64,000 bases of DNA, taken from contig JAHEFD010000003.1 of the NCBI GenBank assembly GCA_024640345.1, positions 56,620 through 120,619 on the forward strand. Direction: 5' to 3'. Below, piece by piece: positions 54,526 through 64,000 of this stretch (position 1 is its first letter; the number at the start of each line of letters is the position of its first letter). Origin of the DNA: Woeseiaceae bacterium. GTDB taxonomy: Bacteria; Pseudomonadota; Gammaproteobacteria; Steroidobacterales; Woeseiaceae. A program made the position numbers and the translations under genes. The notes beneath the pieces were generated by a model, which was not told the DNA's origin, ran no database searches, and saw only the letters and a program-made list of their open reading frames with translations.

Positions 54526-54542
54526 TGCACCAAATCAGTGCG
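54526..54542. promoter_or_regulatory. NtrC-type site 1 upstream of glnA
   Basis: TGCACCAAATCAGTGCG fits GCAC-N7-GTGC, the NtrC dyad. Its centre is about 98 nt upstream of the predicted glnA transcription start. Confidence 0.75.
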
Positions 54543-54556
54543 CCTGCCTGGTCGGG

Positions 54557-54573
54557 CGCACTATTATAGTGCA
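54557..54573. promoter_or_regulatory. NtrC-type site 2 upstream of glnA
   Basis: CGCACTATTATAGTGCA is a near-perfect GCAC-N7-GTGC palindrome. Its centre lies 30-31 bp from site 1, three helical turns, as for cooperative NtrC dimers. Confidence 0.8.
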
Positions 54574-54587
54574 GTCTTGCGAGTCCC

Positions 54588-54602
54588 GCACTAAATTGAC
54601 GC
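54588..54602. promoter_or_regulatory. Weaker NtrC-type site 3 upstream of glnA
   Basis: GCAC-TAAATTG-ACGC keeps one half-site exactly and the other partly. Its centre is 30 bp from site 2, continuing the same phase. Confidence 0.5.
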
Positions 54603-54745
54603 AGGCGCTCGCGTCTGAGCCCGCAGGGCAGGTTTCAGCAGGGCTTTGCGGCCATCACTGGAGGACAATATGCGGTTATACTGCGCGCCTTTAAGAACTA
54701 AGCGAATCCCCACCGGAACAGGGTCGCTGTCGAACTAAATCATTG

Positions 54746-55678
54746 ATGGATAAGGAAGACCCCGCCCAAATGCAGACTTTTCAGGAGCTGATTCTGGCGC
54801 TGCAGCAATTCTGGGCAGAGCGCGGCTGCGTCGTGGCTCAGCCCTACGACATGCCCATGGGCGCCGGTACGTTTCACCCGTCGACCTTCCTGCGTGCAGT
54901 CGGTCCCGAGCCGTGGAGTTCAGCCTACGTGCAACCCTGCCGTCGGCCGACAGACGGCCGGTATGGCGACAACCCATTTCGCCTGCAGCACTATTATCAG
55001 TACCAGGTTGTTATCAAGCCTTCCCCGGACGACATACAGGAAATGTATCTCGACTCGCTCCGCGCGATTGGGATTGACCCGAGGATCCACGACATCCGGT
55101 TTGTAGAAGACAACTGGGAGTCACCAACACTGGGTGCGTGGGGGCTCGGCTGGGAAGTCTGGCTCAATGGCATGGAGATTACACAGTTCACCTATTTTCA
55201 ACAGGTGGGCGGGCTCGAGTGCCGCCCCGTTACCGGTGAGATTACCTACGGCCTCGAACGCCTTGCGATGTATCTTCAGGACGTCGAGAGCATTTTTGAT
55301 ATCACCTGGACAGATGGCCCGTTGGGACGCATTACCTATCGCGACGTCTACCATCAGAATGAAGTGGAACAATCGCGTTACAACTTCGAGGAGGCCGACG
55401 TCGACGCACTCTTCGCGGCTTTCGACCAGGCTGAAAAAGAGAGCCTGCGGCACGTCGAATCAGGCCTTGCCCTGCCAGCTTACGAGCAGATGCTGACGGC
55501 TTCACATACATTCAATTTGCTCGATGCTCGTCAGGCCATTTCCGTCAGCGAGCGGCAGCGCTTTATCCTGCGGGTCCGCACCATGGCGCGCGGCATTGCC
55601 GAGGCCTACTACGCCAGCCGTAAAGCGCTTGGTTTCCCGATGGTCAGCTCGGTCAGGCAGAAGGGGGGTGAAGCATGA
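54746..55678 (+). CDS. glyQ: Glycyl-tRNA synthetase alpha subunit
   Basis: The catalytic class II subunit of the heterotetrameric glycyl-tRNA synthetase, 310 residues. [67 protein letters not shown] and [12 protein letters not shown] are signatures. ATG 54746 gives an N-terminus of E. coli length; ATG 54770 (MQTFQEL) is the alternative. It overlaps glyS by 4 nt. Confidence 0.96.
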   Translation: MDKEDPAQMQTFQELILALQQFWAERGCVVAQPYDMPMGAGTFHPSTFLRAVGPEPWSSAYVQPCRRPTDGRYGDNPFRLQHYYQYQVVIKPSPDDIQEMYLDSLRAIGIDPRIHDIRFVEDNWESPTLGAWGLGWEVWLNGMEITQFTYFQQVGGLECRPVTGEITYGLERLAMYLQDVESIFDITWTDGPLGRITYRDVYHQNEVEQSRYNFEEADVDALFAAFDQAEKESLRHVESGLALPAYEQMLTASHTFNLLDARQAISVSERQRFILRVRTMARGIAEAYYASRKALGFPMVSSVRQKGGEA

Positions 55679-57783
55679 ACAACTCCCGCGCGGCCGACTG
55701 CCTGGTCGAATTAGGCACGGAAGAACTGCCGCCCAAAGCCTTGCGCAGCCTGATGGACGCATTTGTCGAAAACATGGCAGCTGGTTTGGATGCGGCCAGG
55801 CTTGAGCACAATACGATTCATCCGTTTGCGAGTCCGCGGCGACTCTGTGTGCTGGTGGAAGGACTCCGATTTGGCCAGCCGGATCGGGAGTTCACGCAGA
55901 AGGGACCGCCCGTTTCCATCGGCCTTGGGGAAGATGGTAATCCAACGAGGGCTGGACTGGCTTTTGCCAAGAAGTGCGGGGTTGGCTTTGAATCCCTGAC
56001 TCGCGAGGCGACGGATGGTGGCGAGTGGCTCGCGTACTCGGCGATCGAACAGGGTCGCCCGACAACCGAGTTGCTTGCCGGGATCGTCCAGGAGGCGCTT
56101 GACGGATTACCCATACCGCGTCGTATGCGCTGGGGCGCGCACGAGATCGACTTCGTCCGTCCTGTTCACTGGCTTGTTATGCTGCATGGCGATGATGTCG
56201 TACCAGGTACCGTACTTGGTCTTACAGCCGGCCGCCTGACCCGAGGTCATCGTTTCATGTCGCAAGGTGAAATTTCGCTGACCGCACCTGGCGAATACGT
56301 TGCAACACTCGAGTCAGACGGATTCGTGATGGCGGATTTTGAGCGTCGCAGGGAACGGATCGTCGCGGCGGTGGCTGCCGCGGCCGGCGCCGCCGGTGGT
56401 ATCGCGCTCGGCGATGATGCGCTGTATGACGAAGTCACGGCCCTGACCGAGTGGCCAGTACCAGTCACCGGATCGTTTGACGAGGAATTCCTGACGCTAC
56501 CGAAGGAAGTTATTGTCGCCACATTGACCGGGCACCAGCGGTATTTCCCCGTCCGTCGTGAGGACGGCGATTTGTTGCCGGTTTTTGTGACGCTGGCAAA
56601 TATCGAGAGCAAGGACCCCGATCGCGTGCGGGATGGGAATGAACGCGTTATCCGTCCGCGCCTCGCTGACGCGGCGTTCTTCTGGTCGTCAGATAAGCAA
56701 ACGGCGCTTGGTGACCGAACTGACGCGTTAAAAAATGTCGTTTATCAGAAAGGCCTTGGTACGCTGCATGACAAGAGCATGCGTGTCGCTGCGCTGGCGA
56801 GGTTGCTGGCAGAGCAGACGGGTGTCGACCCTGCAAACGTGACCCGCGCAGCGGTGTTGGCGAAATGCGATCTCCTGACCGGAATGGTCGGCGAGTTTCC
56901 TGAGCTCCAGGGAACGATGGGCCGATATTACGCGGAGGCGAGTGAGGAGACGGCAGAGGTGGCGCTGGCGGTTGGTGAGCAGTACCTGCCGCGTTTCGCC
57001 GGCGATGATTTGCCATCTTCGGTTGCCGGGCAACTGCTTGCGGTGGCCGACAAACTTGATACGCTCGCCGGCATTTTCATGTTGGGCAAGAAACCCTCCG
57101 GTAATCGTGACCCATTTGGGCTCCGTCGTGCAGCCCTCGGTGTCGTGCGAATCCTGGTCGAGAAAAACCTTGATATCGATTTCGCCGCGGCGGTCACCGC
57201 TGCAGCTGTTCAGCAACCGGTCGCCGGTGACGCACGCAGCCAGAACCGGGAAGCGATGTATGACTTCATTATCGAGCGTTGGCGCGGTTACTGCCTGGAG
57301 AGCGTTGAGGGAATTACGGGTGATATGTTCGAAGCTGTTCGCGTCCGTCGGCCGACCTCCCTGGTGGACTTTCGCGAGAGACTCCGTGCCGTCGCGGATT
57401 TTATGTCCCTCGAGCCAGCGGTGAGCCTGTCCGCCGCCAATAAACGAACGGCAAATATATTGCGCAAGGCAGTTGATGAGGGCGACGCCGCTTTACAGCC
57501 GCTCGAATCAGGATTACTCACAGACGACGCAGAGCGGGTTTTGTATTTTGCCATGCAGGCGGCCCGTAAGGACGTTACTCCGCTGATTAAAAGACGCGCT
57601 TATTCTGAGACTTTGCGACGGCTGTCGGAACTCCGAACCCCGGTCGACGCATTTTTCGATGATGTCATGGTTATGACGGACGATCCTGTGTTGCGGAACA
57701 ATCGCCTCGCGCTGCTCGCAGAGTTGCGCGCATTGTTCCTGGATGTTGCGGACATTTCCGGTCTCACTCCGGCGCAGGATTGA
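55675..57783 (+). CDS. glyS: Glycyl-tRNA synthetase beta subunit
   Basis: A 702-residue tRNA-binding subunit. [21 protein letters not shown] opens the protein, then [37 protein letters not shown] and [50 protein letters not shown], with the anticodon-binding C-terminus. It starts in the glyQ stop (ATGA). Confidence 0.96.
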   Translation: MNNSRAADCLVELGTEELPPKALRSLMDAFVENMAAGLDAARLEHNTIHPFASPRRLCVLVEGLRFGQPDREFTQKGPPVSIGLGEDGNPTRAGLAFAKKCGVGFESLTREATDGGEWLAYSAIEQGRPTTELLAGIVQEALDGLPIPRRMRWGAHEIDFVRPVHWLVMLHGDDVVPGTVLGLTAGRLTRGHRFMSQGEISLTAPGEYVATLESDGFVMADFERRRERIVAAVAAAAGAAGGIALGDDALYDEVTALTEWPVPVTGSFDEEFLTLPKEVIVATLTGHQRYFPVRREDGDLLPVFVTLANIESKDPDRVRDGNERVIRPRLADAAFFWSSDKQTALGDRTDALKNVVYQKGLGTLHDKSMRVAALARLLAEQTGVDPANVTRAAVLAKCDLLTGMVGEFPELQGTMGRYYAEASEETAEVALAVGEQYLPRFAGDDLPSSVAGQLLAVADKLDTLAGIFMLGKKPSGNRDPFGLRRAALGVVRILVEKNLDIDFAAAVTAAAVQQPVAGDARSQNREAMYDFIIERWRGYCLESVEGITGDMFEAVRVRRPTSLVDFRERLRAVADFMSLEPAVSLSAANKRTANILRKAVDEGDAALQPLESGLLTDDAERVLYFAMQAARKDVTPLIKRRAYSETLRRLSELRTPVDAFFDDVMVMTDDPVLRNNRLALLAELRALFLDVADISGLTPAQD

Positions 57784-57786
57784 TGA

Positions 57787-58344
57787 GTGTCATCGAAGCT
57801 CGTCATTCTTGATCGTGACGGCGTCATTAATTATGACTCCGACGAATTCGTAAAATCTCCTGATGAGTGGCTGCCGATTGAAGGCAGCATCGAGGCGATT
57901 GCCCGTCTTTCGGCTGCAGGTTTCGATGTAGCCGTTGCTACTAACCAGTCCGGTGTAGGACGCAAACTGATTGACCTGCCGATTCTTGAGGCGATTCATA
58001 ACAAGATGGTGCGGGTTGTTCGTGAAGCCGGCGGGGACATCACGAGAATTGTTTACTGCCCCCATCATCCTGACGACGGCTGTGATTGCCGGAAACCGGG
58101 AATTGGCCTGTTTCAGCGTCTTTCCCGTCAGCTTGGTGTGCCTGTGCAAGGTGTACCGATGATTGGTGATTCCGAGCGAGACATTGCGGCGGCAAGAGCG
58201 ATAGAGGGTCGGCCCATACTGGTTTTAACGGGCAATGGGCGGTCGGCTGCGAGGGCGCTTGAGGCGTCTGGCGAGCTGCCGGAGGTGTTCGATGACCTTT
58301 CGGCGGCGGTGTCCTTTTTGATTGCCGAGGAACAGGGAAGGTGA
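57787..58344 (+). CDS. gmhB: D-glycero-beta-D-manno-heptose-1,7-bisphosphate 7-phosphatase
   Basis: A HAD phosphatase of ADP-heptose synthesis for lipopolysaccharide. The 185-residue product has the nucleophile DRDGVIN, VATNQSGVGR, the zinc-binding CPHHPDDGCDC and the terminal GDSERDIAAARA. It begins at a GTG 3 nt after glyS. The glyQ-glyS-gmhB-plsC order is conserved in relatives. Confidence 0.94.
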   Translation: MSSKLVILDRDGVINYDSDEFVKSPDEWLPIEGSIEAIARLSAAGFDVAVATNQSGVGRKLIDLPILEAIHNKMVRVVREAGGDITRIVYCPHHPDDGCDCRKPGIGLFQRLSRQLGVPVQGVPMIGDSERDIAAARAIEGRPILVLTGNGRSAARALEASGELPEVFDDLSAAVSFLIAEEQGR

Positions 58345-59066
58345 TCGTCTGGTTACGGTCGCTTGCTTTTCAGTTTTATTTTTTTGCGTCCGTGTGTATA
58401 GCGGCGATGTTGATCTTTATCTGTTCATGGCTGCCTTACTCCTTTCGGTTCGGTATTGCGCGCCTGTGGGCTCGCAGTATGCTCTTCGCGGGAAAGGCGT
58501 TGTGCGGCATGGACTACGTGATAGAGGGAAAAGAGAACCTTCCGGACGAACCCTGCGTCATCATGATCAAGCACACGACGGTGTTTGAGGCTTATGCACA
58601 GATCGTCGCGTTCCCACCGCAGGCCTGGGTGGTCAAGAGGGAGCTTTTATGGATTCCGTTTTTTGGCTGGGGTCTTGCGGCGATGAAACCTATTGCAATC
58701 AATCGGGGCTCCGGTCACTCGGCCGTCAGGCAGGTGATCGACCGGGGCAAGGCACTGCTCCATGAGGGCGTTTGGGTGACGATCTTCCCGGAGGGGACCC
58801 GGGTGCGCCCAGGCGAAACCAAGCGATACGGCGTAAGCGGCGCGGCGCTCGCGAAAGAAGCACGATGCCCGATTGTGCCTGTGGCGCAGAATGCCGGGGA
58901 CCTGTGGTCGCGCCGCAGCCTGATGAAGCGGCCCGGTCTGGTTCGCTTCTGTATCGGCCCACCGGTATGGCCGGGTGAGCGTTCGCCGAAGGAAACCAAT
59001 GAGCTTGTTCAGGACTGGATCGAGACCAAGATGCGCGAAATTAGTACGGGTTACTCCGGTAAATGA
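58341..59066 (+). CDS. plsC: 1-acylglycerol-3-phosphate acyltransferase
   Basis: A membrane-bound acyltransferase making phosphatidic acid. After an N-terminal membrane helix it has the HX4E motif IKHTTVFEAYA and the glycerol-phosphate-binding FPEGTRVRPGE, with PIVPVAQNAG. 241 residues. The GTG start lies in the gmhB stop. Confidence 0.93.
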   Translation: MIVWLRSLAFQFYFFASVCIAAMLIFICSWLPYSFRFGIARLWARSMLFAGKALCGMDYVIEGKENLPDEPCVIMIKHTTVFEAYAQIVAFPPQAWVVKRELLWIPFFGWGLAAMKPIAINRGSGHSAVRQVIDRGKALLHEGVWVTIFPEGTRVRPGETKRYGVSGAALAKEARCPIVPVAQNAGDLWSRRSLMKRPGLVRFCIGPPVWPGERSPKETNELVQDWIETKMREISTGYSGK

Positions 59067-59081
59067 GCGATGGGTCGGTGG

Positions 59082-59537
59082 TCAGAGCCATCGTCGGACG
59101 CTCGCGCTGTATTGCAGATACTCCTCTCCAAATGCGGCTGTGAGCTTGGCTTCTTCGTAGGGACAAAAGGCCTGGTTCATGATGGCGAAGTAGGCGGCTA
59201 CTGCCACATAGAAGGGCAAGGTCCCGAAACTCAGCGCAACAGCCAGGAGCATCATCGTCATCCCGAGGTACATTGGGTTCCTGGTGACACGAAAAATGCC
59301 GATGGTCACCAGGTGGTGGGTTGCGTCTGTCGGACATATTGCCAGCTTTTCTTTTCTGAACTGCCACCAGGCCTGGATCATCAAAACGAAACCAGTACCT
59401 CCGATGATGGCGCCTAAGAGATTGGATTGTACGATTTGGATTTCTCGCGACGGTGACAACATATCAAGTGCCAGGGCGAGGATAAGCAGGCCCATCGCGA
59501 TACGCGGTGGACGGTAGGCGAGCATTCTAGTGTTCAT
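59082..59537 (-). CDS. Isoprenylcysteine/phospholipid-type methyltransferase family protein
   Basis: A 151-residue membrane protein with four to five helices. GIFRVTRNPMYLGM and CPYEEAKLTAAFGEEYLQYSASVRRWL are the SAM-binding C-terminal features of the ICMT/PEMT family. The substrate is unknown. It overlaps the small upstream gene by 11 nt and is probably part of the marR operon. Confidence 0.85.
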   Translation of the reverse strand: MNTRMLAYRPPRIAMGLLILALALDMLSPSREIQIVQSNLLGAIIGGTGFVLMIQAWWQFRKEKLAICPTDATHHLVTIGIFRVTRNPMYLGMTMMLLAVALSFGTLPFYVAVAAYFAIMNQAFCPYEEAKLTAAFGEEYLQYSASVRRWL

Positions 59538-59751
59538 GAACGTGCCTCGTCGGACTTCGCTTGCCGCGGAGCGGGTTTAAGATCCAGCGACTGCCAGCCA
59601 GCAGGATCATTGCGGCAACAAGATGCTTGAATTGTGCTTGCGGGACGCCAAAAAGGTCGGCGAGGATATTCCATGACCACAAGCTGGCCATCATCAATAA
59701 AACGGTCAGTGCGGCTGGTTGCAAATTTTGTTTTAGGGTTTTGAGGAACAT
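59527..59751 (-). CDS. Small two-helix membrane protein, function unknown
   Basis: 74 residues with two hydrophobic segments (LTVLLMMASLWSWNILADLFG and HLVAAMILLAGSRWILNPL) and a basic His-rich tail. No family recognised. It shares 1 nt with marR and 11 nt with the methyltransferase gene, so the three look co-translated. Confidence 0.65.
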   Translation of the reverse strand: MFLKTLKQNLQPAALTVLLMMASLWSWNILADLFGVPQAQFKHLVAAMILLAGSRWILNPLRGKRSPTRHVHEH

Positions 59752-60197
59752 CAGTTTTCTCCCTTATCCAGATTATCGAGCAGGGTTTGGAGGGTTTTGA
59801 GAGTTACTGCCGCATCGGTTCGGCTGATTCCTTGGAACGCCTTCTGTAGCGCTGACGCATCGTCCTTTCGAATCAACGCGAACAGTCGGTTGCCTTTTGC
59901 GGTCAGGGAATAAAGAGCCGAGCGCTTGTGATGTGGATTGGTTTTCGTTTTGAGAAGTTTCTGTGCCAGCAATCCATTTGCCGTTGCCTGGACGTGCTGG
60001 CGCGATACCTGGTAGCGGCTTGCGATTTCCGGGACGGGCAGGGCTTCGTCCGGATACAAAAACTCCAGCACCGCGCGGTCTGCTGCGGACACGTTAAGTT
60101 TCGCGAGTCGCTCGTTCGCGTTGTGCGCCATGGCGCGAAACAGGCGTCGGATTGTCCAGGTGATTGCATAGGTTGCGTTTAGGTGATTGGGGGCCAT
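59751..60197 (-). CDS. MarR family transcriptional regulator
   Basis: A 148-residue winged-helix repressor. The helix-turn-helix lies in VPEIASRYQVSRQHVQATANGLLAQKLL, followed by the wing region TKTNPHHKRSALYSLTAKGNRLFALI. A perfect inverted repeat at 60220-60247 overlaps its predicted promoter, so autoregulation is likely. It probably controls the two membrane-protein genes downstream. Confidence 0.9.
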   Translation of the reverse strand: MAPNHLNATYAITWTIRRLFRAMAHNANERLAKLNVSAADRAVLEFLYPDEALPVPEIASRYQVSRQHVQATANGLLAQKLLKTKTNPHHKRSALYSLTAKGNRLFALIRKDDASALQKAFQGISRTDAAVTLKTLQTLLDNLDKGEN

Positions 60198-60219
60198 GCG
60201 TATCTCAATAATGACAAGT

Positions 60220-60247
60220 AGGTTGTCAAAATAGTATTTGACAACCT
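60220..60247. promoter_or_regulatory. Operator-like inverted repeat upstream of marR
   Basis: AGGTTGTCAAA (60220-60230), a 6-nt centre and TTTGACAACCT (60237-60247) form a perfect 11-bp inverted repeat. Further TTGTCAA/TTGACAA-type half-sites lie on both sides. It covers the -10 of the predicted marR promoter. Confidence 0.8.
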
Positions 60248-60256
60248 TGTTGTCAA
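60228..60256 (-). promoter_or_regulatory. Predicted marR promoter
   Basis: On the minus strand TTGACA (60251-60256), a 17-nt spacer and TATTTT (60228-60233). The start would fall near 60222, about 25 nt before the marR ATG. Confidence 0.6.
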
Positions 60257-60375
60257 CGTTTTTTATCGTGGGCTTACCGCTGGCGTGATTTGCGAGGCTG
60301 TTTTGCTGCGGGCACAGCTCTTCGGACCCGCTGGATCAGGCGTGATCCGGGTAATGGCAAAAGAGTGGATTTGGC

Positions 60376-62829
<2,454 letters not shown>

Positions 62830-62963
62830 TCAACCGGCGCATTGTACCATTTAAGGTCAGATAAAGGGCTTTAGAAAGCATCTGCAAGGCAGCTATTTCC
62901 GGGCCTTATCGGTGCTTTCAGGGACTGGGAACATGAGCCCTCGCAGGGCCCCGTTGGGACGAT

Positions 62964-64000
62964 CTATTCGACCTGCCGGACCACGCCGTGTTCCACGTGG
63001 AACAGCCGTGGCGGCTCGTGAAAAAGGGCGCGCTGCCGCTCGAGCGTCGTCGCTATCACCTGGCAACCGAGATTACCGATACAGTCCATCAGGCGACGCA
63101 GAGAATCCCCATCCAGCTCCGCGGCAGGATCATCGAGCAGCAACAACAAAGGCCTTTCCAGGTGAGTCTGCACGACATCGGTCGCCGCAAGGATCAGCGC
63201 ACAAGCAAGCAGCTTTTGCTGCCCCCGCGAGACCAGCTTCCTTGCCTGCCGCTCGTCATATTTGAGCCTGATATCGCCTCTCTGGGGCCCTGCCTGGGTG
63301 CTTCCCATTTGCAGGTCCCTTTCGACGGAGCCGGCCAGGGCGTCCGCCAATGTCTTGTCAGCCGGCCAGCCGCGCTGGTATTCGAAGCTCACTCCGCAAC
63401 CGAGTAGCGACTGGCCCATCTCCTCCAGCGTCGGCAGCACGATTTCCAGTGTGCGGCGACGCGCATCATCAATATCGACCCCCAGCTCAGCCAGTTCGCG
63501 ATCCCAGCCCTTAAGCGCGCGCCGGTCCGTTCCTGATCGGAGTGCAGCATTTCGCTGTTTGAGAGCACGACGAAACCGCCGCCACCGCTCAAGGTAGCCA
63601 TGTTCCACGTGGAACGCGATCCAGTCAGCGTAGCGCCTCCGCTCGTCCGGACCGCCCGCAATCAGCTTGTGTACATCAGGGTCAATAACCTGCAGCGGAA
63701 GCGCCTCAGCAAGGGCCGCCGCAGAATTCATTTTATCGCCGTCTGCATGAACCTCCAGCCCGGCCCTGCTGTTCCTGACACCCAGCGCCACGTCACGACC
63801 CCCGGCGTCAGACCGTCCGAACAGCACGAATGCGTCAGCATCGTGCCGAATAAGTTCACGGGAGGAAGCTCCACGGAACGACCGTCCCCGGCCCAAATAC
63901 GCAGCGGCTTCCAGGATGCTCGTCTTACCGGAAGCATTGGGACCGAAGATCAGGTTGTTGCCCGGGCTGAACTGCAGCTCAACAGATTCCAGGCACCGAA
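62964..64000 (-). CDS. recF: DNA replication and repair protein RecF, 5' end outside the window
   Basis: An SMC-like ATPase that loads RecA at gaps. Reading from the window edge gives VELQFSPGNNLIFGPNASGKTSILEA with Walker A GPNASGKTS, then VIDPDVHKLI, the conserved DWIAFHVEHGYLERWRRFRRALKQRNAALR block, the signature LVSRGQQKLLACALILA and Walker B LLLLDDPAAELD. Most of the protein, about 345 codons, is present; roughly the first 15-20 residues lie beyond the window. Two ParB-box sequences fall inside it. Confidence 0.95.
   Translation of the reverse strand, partial: RCLESVELQFSPGNNLIFGPNASGKTSILEAAAYLGRGRSFRGASSRELIRHDADAFVLFGRSDAGGRDVALGVRNSRAGLEVHADGDKMNSAAALAEALPLQVIDPDVHKLIAGGPDERRRYADWIAFHVEHGYLERWRRFRRALKQRNAALRSGTDRRALKGWDRELAELGVDIDDARRRTLEIVLPTLEEMGQSLLGCGVSFEYQRGWPADKTLADALAGSVERDLQMGSTQAGPQRGDIRLKYDERQARKLVSRGQQKLLACALILAATDVVQTHLERPLLLLLDDPAAELDGDSLRRLMDCIGNLGCQVIATTLERQRALFHEPPRLFHVEHGVVRQVE
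62989..63004. promoter_or_regulatory. parS (ParB-binding) site, perfect 16-bp palindrome
   Basis: TGTTCCACGTGGAACA matches the bacterial parS consensus on both halves. It lies at the 3' end of recF, encoding the FHVEH near the C-terminus. Chromosome-segregation centromeres of this type cluster near the origin. Confidence 0.75.
63601..63616. promoter_or_regulatory. Second parS-like site
   Basis: TGTTCCACGTGGAACG keeps the full 14-bp core GTTCCACGTGGAAC with one outer mismatch, 612 bp from the first site. It falls in the conserved FHVEH segment of RecF, so protein conservation may contribute. Confidence 0.65.

Larger units (their letters stand above)
54349..54745. other. glnA-glyQ divergent control region
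   Basis: About 400 nt without a gene. It contains the sigma-54 promoter and three NtrC-type dyads for glnA, and TATACT at 54677-54682, a possible -10 for glyQ with no clear -35. Confidence 0.7.

Noticed and set aside
60333..60348. GGATCA/TGATCC hairpin after gyrB as a terminator
   Set aside because: No T-tract on the minus strand.

Overview
The window reads as a continuous stretch of gammaproteobacterial chromosome: moderately GC-rich, densely coded, with almost every gene a recognisable housekeeping gene. Conserved gene pairs point to the gammaproteobacteria: gmk-rpoZ-spoT-ridA-recG, rhodanese-grxC-secB-gpsA beside envC-ctpA-yibQ, glyQ-glyS-gmhB-plsC, glnA-ntrB-ntrC and recF-gyrB. The aa3-type oxidase, TRAP and sodium-coupled transporters, and the PP2C phosphatase beside rph suggest an aerobic, probably marine lineage near the Woeseiales, Chromatiales or Xanthomonadales. 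That placement is inference. No tRNA, rRNA, insertion sequence, prophage or CRISPR array was seen.

Layout. 1-9.2 kb: rph (cut by the window edge), a PP2C phosphatase, then the run yicC-gmk-rpoZ-spoT-ridA-recG and ubiA. 9.3-10.9 kb: divergent comF and bioC. 11.2-18.0 kb: a cytochrome aa3 oxidase operon (coxB, coxA, a 41-residue protein, ctaG, coxC), a four-hairpin array, then DUF2909, SURF1, a SCO-like protein and ctaB. 18.1-21.6 kb: an ECF sigma factor, its zinc-finger anti-sigma factor, a secreted protein that is about 59% Asp/Glu, a strong terminator, and a TPR plus beta-barrel outer-membrane protein. 21.7-28.7 kb: uvrD, trkA, trkH and TRAP genes dctQM. 28.9-32.6 kb: a convergent Tat-lipoprotein dctP, a candidate structured RNA, dtd and tatABC. 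32.7-38.7 kb: a sodium/solute symporter, an OPT-family transporter and a large HerA-like ATPase. 38.7-44.3 kb (minus strand): small hypothetical genes, a seven-domain Kazal protein, a methyltransferase, yibQ, ctpA and envC. 44.3-49.7 kb: rhodanese, grxC, secB, gpsA, trmL, a class 1B dihydroorotate dehydrogenase and an orphan ATP-grasp protein. 49.8-54.6 kb (minus strand): ntrC, ntrB, a DUF4124 gene and glnA. 54.7-59.1 kb: glyQ-glyS-gmhB-plsC. 59.1-64 kb (minus strand): a methyltransferase, a small membrane protein, marR, gyrB and recF (cut by the window edge).

Regulation visible in the DNA. glnA has a sigma-54 promoter preceded by three helically phased NtrC-type dyads, so glnA and ntrBC form a readable nitrogen circuit. 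marR has a perfect 11-bp inverted repeat over its predicted promoter. recF carries two ParB-box (parS) sequences, consistent with a location near the replication origin.

The most unusual items are: the ECF sigma, hyperacidic exported protein and TPR-barrel cluster; the seven-domain Kazal inhibitor with varied predicted P1 residues; the hairpin array after coxC, which includes a CsrA-like loop; the candidate RNA upstream of dctP; and three genes (ntrB, grxC and the TPR-barrel gene) whose natural N-terminus has no ATG, GTG or TTG.
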